Both the position numbers and the translations under genes were made by a program. 28,315 nucleotides of DNA from Bacteroidota bacterium (GTDB taxonomy: Bacteria > Bacteroidota > Bacteroidia > Bacteroidales > Prolixibacteraceae): assembly GCA_023412195.1 (NCBI GenBank), contig JAEYNZ010000085.1, positions 1 through 28,315 of the forward strand, in the 5' to 3' direction. Positions 22,828 to 28,315 of this stretch are shown piece after piece (position 1 is the stretch's first letter; every line of letters begins with the position of its first letter). The notes below the pieces were generated by a model. It was given only the letters and a program-made list of their open reading frames with translations. It searched no databases and was not told where the DNA came from.

Positions 22828-25452
22828 TTAGGTTTCTATACCAATATAATGCTTGATTTTTCCCCTCAGATCTTTTAATAACACCGGCTTGGCCAAATAA
22901 TCGTCACATCCGGCGCTGAATGCCTTTTCCCTGTCCTCTTTCATGGCAAAAGCAGTTTGGATGATTACAGGCAAATGGGGAAATTCTGATTTGATGATCC
23001 GTGTAGCTTCAAACCCGCTCATTTCGGGCAGCCGCACATCCATCAATATTAAATCGGCATGATTTTTCCGCAGATACTCAATTCCTCTCATCGGGTGAAC
23101 GAAGTTGATGTTTTCACAGCCCACCAGTTGCGATACGGTTTTGATATATTCAATGCTGACCGGATCATCTTCAAATGATACAATAACGCCCGACCGGGGC
23201 ATTAACTCCCTGGCAGAAGAAGCATGTTGAACAATGGGCCTGGTTATATTTTTTTCCATTTGATTTACAGGAAGGGATACATAAAAGGCAGAACCTTTTT
23301 GTGGAACCGATTTTACCCACACCTTTCCGCCAAGTTTTTCAACGATTCCTGCAACAATTGGAAGCCCAAGTCCTGTACCTTCATATTGCCTGGAAAATCC
23401 TTCTTCTACCTGCCTGAAGTTTTCAAAAATGACAGCTGTTTTATTTTCTTCAATCCCAATACCGCTGTCTTTGACAAATAAGATGAGATCGCCCTCTTCA
23501 GAATCGAGACAGCCGTATTCTACAAATCCACTCTCAGTATATTTAAAAGCATTATCGAGCAGGTTCTTCATGATCTGGAACAATCTGTTCTTATCAGAGT
23601 AAATCTCTTTACAACATCCTCTGCTGCAACTCAGTAAACTGAATTTGATTTTACCCAGCTGATCTTTCTTCTGAACCTTAAACAACACATACAATTCTTC
23701 AAGAAGGTCATAAAGATTAAAATGGTTATAATCGATCCTCAGCTGGTTTGACTGTATCAATGAAATGTCGATGATATCATCTATTACTGTGGTAAGCCTT
23801 TGACCGCAATTTTCTATAATCCTGCCATAATACTCCAGCTGGGATGGGTCAATATGGCCTGAAGAGATAAAACTTGAGAATCCAAGGATGCCATTCAGCG
23901 GGGTACGTATTTCATGGCTCATATTGGCAAGGAACAACGATTTAAGCCTGTCGCTTTCTTCAGCCTTCAACTTGGCCGTCCGGAGGTCGTGTTCCATTTT
24001 TTTGCGATGAGTAATATCATGTCCTATCCCTACCAGCCCGGTGATTATTCCTTCTTCATTTTTCAGAGGGATTTTACTTGTTAATGTCCATCTTACCGGT
24101 GTACCGGGCAACTGTTCTTCCCTGTTTATAATTGCAACTCCCTGTTCAATTACCTGGCGGTCATCGTCAAAATAAGTATCTGCTATTTCCTTTGGGTAGA
24201 TTTCATAATCAGTTTTTCCCAGCACCTCTGCAACAGTGTCCTTTCCGCAATTGTGGGCATCCCTTTCATTGGCTATAATTTTCCTGTAGTCTGTGTCTTT
24301 CATATAAACAGCATCCGGCAGGTTTTGAATCAGGGTGCTGAACAGGTTGTTTGTTTCCTGTAACTTGTTCTCCACACTTTTTGTTACATCAATATCCTGA
24401 ATTGTTCCCCGTAAAAAATAACCTTTTGTTTTTGGCTTCTCATCAGGCTGGCAAATTACCTCAACCCATTTTGCTGAATGATCTGGCATCTTAATCCTGA
24501 ATTGAAGTTCAAATGCAACACCCCTTTTCAATGCCTGGATGGCAGCATCTCTGAAAACAATAAAATGTTTTCCCTCAAGGTACTCCTTAAAATATCTGAA
24601 ATCAGCTGTAGCGGGTATTTCTTTATGGTCCAGAATCTGAAGCACCTGTTCCGAAACCTGTAATGTTCCTGATTCAGGATCGTACTTCCAGTTTCCGATC
24701 CTTGCAATTTTTTGTGCAAACCTTAAATCATGAAGGCTTTCCTGTAAAGCCGATTCGTACCATGCAGTTTCGGTAAGATCATGAAGTACACCAAAAACCA
24801 TCTGCTTTTCGGTACGAAATTCACCAAGAGAATGTATTTTTCTTATAAGTCCATCCTTAGGCCGCTTTAGGTGAAACTGCATATTGAATGAATGATGACC
24901 AGATATCAAATCATTGTATTCCTTTAAAAAATTATCAAGGTATTCCGGAACTATAATTGACTGAAGTTCCTGGAGCGAAATGATACTTTTTTCTAAGCCG
25001 CAGATTTCAGCTGCCCCCGCAGATAGTAGTACTTCACCTGTAACGACATTTATTTCCCATGATCCAAACGATGCAAGCTTCTCTGCCCTTTGCATCCGCT
25101 TATGGTGAATCTTTAATTCCTTGGCTACTGTTTTTTCATGTGTAATATCCGTATAGCTGGCTATAATTTTTGACCCTCCAAGGCTTTTGATATTGGCTTT
25201 AAAGAATCTTTTCCCTGAACCTTCTCCTGCTTCAATTACCAATACTCCGGATCCCGTTGAATCTGCTATCTGCCTGCAATAACATTTATTTTCCTTTTCA
25301 ACACATGGTTTATTGCTGTTAAACAACTGATGAAAACATGGACCTTTTCCAACTGAAACCAATGGATCGTTGGACTGAATAATCTCATTTGTATCTATAT
25401 CAATGACATAATAATGAATGGGCAACGCATCCAGTAAATCTTCTGCTTTCAT
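22828..25452 (-). CDS. PAS-rich hybrid sensor histidine kinase
   Basis: An 874-residue soluble hybrid kinase. The N-terminal PAS-like domain (1-105) has a Cys cluster, GPCFHQLFNSNKPC then ENKCYC (Cys39, 50, 57, 59), that could bind metal or a cofactor. PAS/PAC units follow at about 120-230, 240-357 and 365-485 (ends GIGHDITHRKK). HisKA has NMSHEIRTPLNG with His513. HATPase has NLLDNAFKYTE, DSGIGIEENK and GTGLGLPIVAGI. The C-terminal receiver (about 755-874) has the acidic pair EDD, phospho-acceptor Asp805 (LILMDVRLP), Thr and the Lys of AKPV, so phosphotransfer looks intact. No separate response regulator is adjacent. The promoter region carries an inverted repeat. Confidence 0.92.
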   Translation of the reverse strand: MKAEDLLDALPIHYYVIDIDTNEIIQSNDPLVSVGKGPCFHQLFNSNKPCVEKENKCYCRQIADSTGSGVLVIEAGEGSGKRFFKANIKSLGGSKIIASYTDITHEKTVAKELKIHHKRMQRAEKLASFGSWEINVVTGEVLLSAGAAEICGLEKSIISLQELQSIIVPEYLDNFLKEYNDLISGHHSFNMQFHLKRPKDGLIRKIHSLGEFRTEKQMVFGVLHDLTETAWYESALQESLHDLRFAQKIARIGNWKYDPESGTLQVSEQVLQILDHKEIPATADFRYFKEYLEGKHFIVFRDAAIQALKRGVAFELQFRIKMPDHSAKWVEVICQPDEKPKTKGYFLRGTIQDIDVTKSVENKLQETNNLFSTLIQNLPDAVYMKDTDYRKIIANERDAHNCGKDTVAEVLGKTDYEIYPKEIADTYFDDDRQVIEQGVAIINREEQLPGTPVRWTLTSKIPLKNEEGIITGLVGIGHDITHRKKMEHDLRTAKLKAEESDRLKSLFLANMSHEIRTPLNGILGFSSFISSGHIDPSQLEYYGRIIENCGQRLTTVIDDIIDISLIQSNQLRIDYNHFNLYDLLEELYVLFKVQKKDQLGKIKFSLLSCSRGCCKEIYSDKNRLFQIMKNLLDNAFKYTESGFVEYGCLDSEEGDLILFVKDSGIGIEENKTAVIFENFRQVEEGFSRQYEGTGLGLPIVAGIVEKLGGKVWVKSVPQKGSAFYVSLPVNQMEKNITRPIVQHASSARELMPRSGVIVSFEDDPVSIEYIKTVSQLVGCENINFVHPMRGIEYLRKNHADLILMDVRLPEMSGFEATRIIKSEFPHLPVIIQTAFAMKEDREKAFSAGCDDYLAKPVLLKDLRGKIKHYIGIET

Positions 25453-25492
25453 TTATTCTCTCCACGGGTTTGTAATTTAGTACGGCCACAGG

Positions 25493-25511
25493 TTTACCGA
25501 CATCCGGTAAA
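25493..25511. repeat. Perfect inverted repeat overlapping the hybrid kinase promoter
   Basis: TTTACCG, 5-base loop ACATC, CGGTAAA. One arm overlaps the candidate -7 element (25508-25515), placing the palindrome where a repressor would act, or at the very 5' end of the transcript. It lies 41 bases before the ATG. Confidence 0.55.
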
Positions 25512-25537
25512 GGTACATTTTATTTTGATTAAACAAA
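25508..25537 (-). promoter_or_regulatory. Candidate promoter of the hybrid kinase
   Basis: On the minus strand TTTG (25534-25537), 18 bases and TACCTTTA (25508-25515) match the consensus with one mismatch in the -7 element. Confidence 0.5.
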
Positions 25538-25567
25538 CGGCTCTTTGGATTCATTTACATGGATGTA

Positions 25568-26575
25568 TTAAATACTTCCCTTATACTTGAAGGCCTCAGC
25601 AATCCATTGTTTAAATACCTCTTCCTGTAGTGTAACCTCGCTGTAAATTTCAGAAACTGTATGGTGTGTTATCCGATTAAAATCTGCTGCCCGTGGCAAT
25701 ACCAAAATACCTCCCAGTTCTACAGCTGCAGGACCTACTATAATTTGTCTTTCACCTGTTTGAAAAAAATGAGATGGACGTTGTTTTCCACGCGGGAACA
25801 GAATAATCCTCCAAGTGTTGTTTTCATAATATGACAACAAGTTCATCATTGGCTCCTTTCCTTCTGCATGAGGAAGAAGAGCATATAAAAACTGAAATGC
25901 ATGTATCATTTCATCCTTAGATGAAGATATGATGGAAATAAAACGCCTAAGATAGTTTTCCACTGCAAGAACCTTTAAATTGCCGGATTTGATAATAGTT
26001 TGTGCATATTGATCTTCAAGCATTTCTATTTCTGTTTCAATGGGAAGCAACCCCCTGCTCCCTGCCTGGAAATGAAAGTGGTCTGGAGCAGAAGCACCGC
26101 ACTCAGGGCCATTGTAAAAGACTACCATGCCGGTCAGCAGCTGACTCAGATCAACCATGTCGCCAAAGAAACCATCAATCTTTTGTGGAACATGGTTATG
26201 ATGAGGGATCGTCAGGTGGTAAGGAAAAATAGGAAAAGGATTGGCAAGTACCAGGTATTCTTTGCCGGAGGGGATGGCTTTTTGCTCTTCAGGTAAATTT
26301 TGCACACATAGAAAACAGGGTCGGCTTTCAATGCTACGAGCATCTGTTTTTGCTGCCGAAGAACGCATGCGACCGGGATTATGCTGGGCTACTATATGAA
26401 AGTGCCCAAAATCAAAAATTCTTGTCTGCACTTCCCATAATGCAGCATAATTATCCCCTGCCAGTTTCCATGCAGAACGTTGCTGTTTCACCAGAGTGAA
26501 AGCCTGATCATTCAGTGTATCAACCTTGCCATATTCTGAAAGTTCCTCAGCATTTATATTTTTATTTTCGCTCAT
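25568..26575 (-). CDS. DUF4922 protein, HIT/GalT-like nucleotidyltransferase or phosphorylase
   Basis: A 335-residue cytoplasmic protein of the HIT/GalT superfamily, DUF4922 branch common in Bacteroidota. The catalytic-type motif DHFHFQ gives His166, His168 and Gln170, as in GDP-galactose phosphorylases and ATP adenylyltransferases, where a histidine carries the nucleotide. Other family segments are RPCFLC (Cys87, Cys90, possibly metal binding), NPFPIFPYHLTIPHHNHVPQ and CGASAPDHFH. The predicted chemistry is transfer or phosphorolysis of a nucleoside monophosphate from a sugar nucleotide or dinucleotide; the substrate is not known. The glycosyltransferase gene ends 71 bases upstream on the same strand, so the two are probably one operon with a shared nucleotide-sugar theme. 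The spacer has a GC-rich imperfect hairpin (CCCGGGC and GCCGGG). Confidence 0.85.
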   Translation of the reverse strand: MSENKNINAEELSEYGKVDTLNDQAFTLVKQQRSAWKLAGDNYAALWEVQTRIFDFGHFHIVAQHNPGRMRSSAAKTDARSIESRPCFLCVQNLPEEQKAIPSGKEYLVLANPFPIFPYHLTIPHHNHVPQKIDGFFGDMVDLSQLLTGMVVFYNGPECGASAPDHFHFQAGSRGLLPIETEIEMLEDQYAQTIIKSGNLKVLAVENYLRRFISIISSSKDEMIHAFQFLYALLPHAEGKEPMMNLLSYYENNTWRIILFPRGKQRPSHFFQTGERQIIVGPAAVELGGILVLPRAADFNRITHHTVSEIYSEVTLQEEVFKQWIAEAFKYKGSI

Positions 26576-26646
26576 GCTATTTTTTCACCCGGCTTTTTTC
26601 CCTATGCCCGGGCTTTAGTTGAAGGTTACGTATGTTCAACTGTAAA

Positions 26647-28107
26647 TCAATTTCCTGCACTTTGCCTCTCCCTGAGCATTCTTTGCCTGGCCAGAAGTTC
26701 TACAGTTCTTACTTTATCTTTGTAATGGTTATGTAAATTAAGCTTTCCTATATCAAGTGAAGCATCGGTATTGTCGTCCCAGCGGCGGCAAAGATAAACA
26801 GGTTCATAGATGCGCCCGATTTTCCATTTACGTGAAATGGCAAGTCCCACAGCATAATCTTCACCATAACTGACATTTGGCACCTTGATCTGCCTCAGCA
26901 CCGGGGTAAAAAATGCCCGTGGTGCCCCAAGGCCATTTATTCGCAAGGCATTGTTTGAACCATTATCAGGCGTCCATTCCCGGTGGTCTATTATTCCTGG
27001 TGGGATTTCTTCCAGCTTAAAGTTTGTCATCCGGTAACTGCCAATTACCATGGCACATTTCTCTTCATGAAATTTATCCACGATCACCTGGAGCGTGTTT
27101 TCCCCTGCATATAAATCGTCGCTGTCAAGCTGAATGGCAAAGCGCCCGCACTTCTCATGAAACAACCCTTCATTCCAGCATCCTCCGATGCCCAGATCTT
27201 TTCTGTCAGGAATTATATGTACCAGTTTTTCGTCCCTGGCATAAGCCTTCAGGATATCGGTTGTACCATCTGTGGAATAGTTATCCACCACGATCAGGTT
27301 AAAGGAGAAGGCAGCTTTTTGCCTTAGTACTGACTCCACAGCATCACGGATTGTCTTCTCACGGTTCCTGACGGGTATAATAACCGAAGCTTCGACCGGA
27401 AAATCATGGTCAAGAAATTCTATTTCCGCAAACGGTGGTGAAAGCAATGCTCCGATCTTACCAAGGTGCCTGGTACAAACTTTTTCCATCTCAATCTGCT
27501 TCTCTCTTGCAGCGGCACTTACATAATCGAATTGCTTTTCTCCTGATTTACGCAGATCCCGTTCAACCATCGCCGACAGGAATTCAGGGATGTACACCAG
27601 GCTCCCCTGCCGCGACGCATGCAGCCGTAACGAATAATACCCTGCATGCCGGTATTCATCCTCAATAAAGCTCTTCAAAACGTCAGACCTGTAGAACTGC
27701 ACCGGACCGAAATTAAAATCGTCGCGCAGGCTGCCATGCTGGTAATCAATCAGTGGATAAAATGCTTCCGTATTGCTTTTTATTTCCCTGTAAGCCGCAT
27801 AAACCATGGAGGCAGAAGTATCCTCAGCCACCCGCAAAAACCGTTCGATTGCAAACCTGCCTGGTTCAACCGGGGTATCCTGCAGGGCAATAAATGCATA
27901 AGATGCACTAGCATTTTTGGCAATCTGTAAAATGGTTGAAGTGGCAAACAGATGTTCTGCCACAATCACTTCTGCACCTTCAATATCCATCTTTTCAGGT
28001 GCAACTACAAAAACTTTTCTGACAAGCTTATGTAGCTTTAACTCAGAAACAAGCTTTCTTGTTTCGTCATAGCCGGCAAATGAAATAAAACAATCGACAG
28101 TATACAT
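26647..28107 (-). CDS. Family 2 glycosyltransferase with an extra N-terminal domain
   Basis: A 486-residue protein with no membrane segment. The catalytic GT-A domain spans about residues 237-450. It starts ASVIIPVRNREKTIRDAV, with IVVDNYSTDGT, the metal-binding DSDD at 328-331, and SYGEDYAVGLAI as the likely catalytic ED region. Residues 1-220 look like a second, degenerate GT-A-like domain (DCFISFAGYDETRKLVSE, VFVVAPEK, YAFIALQDTPV). It would move a sugar from a nucleotide donor to an unknown acceptor. It lies upstream of the DUF4922 gene in a probable two-gene operon. TATCTTTA (28131-28138, minus strand) is a possible -7 promoter element. Confidence 0.85.
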   Translation of the reverse strand: MYTVDCFISFAGYDETRKLVSELKLHKLVRKVFVVAPEKMDIEGAEVIVAEHLFATSTILQIAKNASASYAFIALQDTPVEPGRFAIERFLRVAEDTSASMVYAAYREIKSNTEAFYPLIDYQHGSLRDDFNFGPVQFYRSDVLKSFIEDEYRHAGYYSLRLHASRQGSLVYIPEFLSAMVERDLRKSGEKQFDYVSAAAREKQIEMEKVCTRHLGKIGALLSPPFAEIEFLDHDFPVEASVIIPVRNREKTIRDAVESVLRQKAAFSFNLIVVDNYSTDGTTDILKAYARDEKLVHIIPDRKDLGIGGCWNEGLFHEKCGRFAIQLDSDDLYAGENTLQVIVDKFHEEKCAMVIGSYRMTNFKLEEIPPGIIDHREWTPDNGSNNALRINGLGAPRAFFTPVLRQIKVPNVSYGEDYAVGLAISRKWKIGRIYEPVYLCRRWDDNTDASLDIGKLNLHNHYKDKVRTVELLARQRMLRERQSAGN

Positions 28108-28209
28108 AGGAATTGTTCTTTAATCAAGCCTAAAGATATAGATTAATTATTTTTGGGGGTATGTTTAATGGTCTGATTGATTGTTGGGAATTGATATTTG
28201 TTTAACAAA

Positions 28210-28315
28210 CTATTTCTTATGCTCGAATACAAAGTTATTGCTATAGTTTTTCCTGTCATCTGCATTTTGATATTTATCAAAAGAGAACTCCGACAACGGA
28301 ATCTTTACCATACCA
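28210..28315 (-). CDS. Partial reading frame at the window edge
   Basis: The minus strand is open from the window edge to a TAG at 28210-28212 and reads KIPLSEFSFDKYQNADDR, then KNYSNNFVFEHKK. The acidic and polar composition looks like a real protein C-terminus, but the family is not recognisable. An alternative is a plus-strand gene starting at ATG 28219 (MLEYKVIAIVFPVICIL, a membrane-type N-terminus), leaving a divergent promoter region before the glycosyltransferase. Both cannot be real. Confidence 0.4.
   Translation of the reverse strand, partial: GMVKIPLSEFSFDKYQNADDRKNYSNNFVFEHKK

Overview
The window looks like a chromosomal segment from a Bacteroidota bacterium, probably class Bacteroidia. 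The coding DNA is moderately AT-rich and most genes lack a Shine-Dalgarno sequence. Several upstream regions carry the Bacteroidota promoter pattern (TTTG, 18-20 bases, TAnnTTTG). Typical families of the phylum are present: a RicT/PSP1 protein, a DUF4922 HIT-like protein, multi-PAS histidine kinases, an outer-membrane beta-barrel protein and conserved small proteins. I see no insertion sequence, CRISPR array, rRNA or complete prophage.

Layout. 1-3.4 kb (minus strand): an exported CocE/X-Pro-type alpha/beta hydrolase, then a patch of small and broken genes. The patch holds a frameshifted tail of a DUF5916-type protein, a DUF6508-like protein, two overlapping fragments and an acidic orphan. 3.7-9.2 kb: an outer-membrane beta-barrel protein, an AT-rich gap, a GC-richer 862-residue orphan with an unusually strong ribosome binding site, a lipoprotein, a degenerate intergenic repeat and a DUF937-like protein. 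9.3-16 kb: a HerA/DUF853 ATPase, a small membrane protein, a three-PAS histidine kinase whose last codons lie in a 7-bp tandem repeat, an SRAP-family protein that has lost every catalytic residue, a cation diffusion facilitator and a phage-type VHxLQNL protein. 16-18.2 kb: a ferredoxin with an aspartate cluster ligand, a VTT/DedA-like membrane protein and a conserved hypothetical protein. 18.2-18.8 kb: a minus-strand tRNA operon (Gly-GCC twice, Leu-UAA) with a clear promoter and terminator, interleaved with three degenerate tRNA-like units. 18.8-28.3 kb: mutS, ricT-like, a PAS-rich hybrid histidine kinase, a DUF4922 protein, a family 2 glycosyltransferase and a partial reading frame at the edge.

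How the genes relate. Most are single transcription units in mixed orientation. The most likely operon is the glycosyltransferase plus DUF4922 pair, which suggests nucleotide-sugar or surface-glycan metabolism. The two histidine kinases have no adjacent response-regulator gene, although the second carries its own receiver domain. mutS and ricT-like are housekeeping genes.

No single multi-gene defence or secretion system is evident. The most unusual items are the tRNA-derived units inside the tRNA operon, the catalytically empty SRAP paralogue, the frame-sensitive heptamer repeat at a kinase C-terminus, the orphan 862-residue protein and the patch of gene remains at 1.9-3.4 kb. All family assignments come from reading the sequence; no database was searched.
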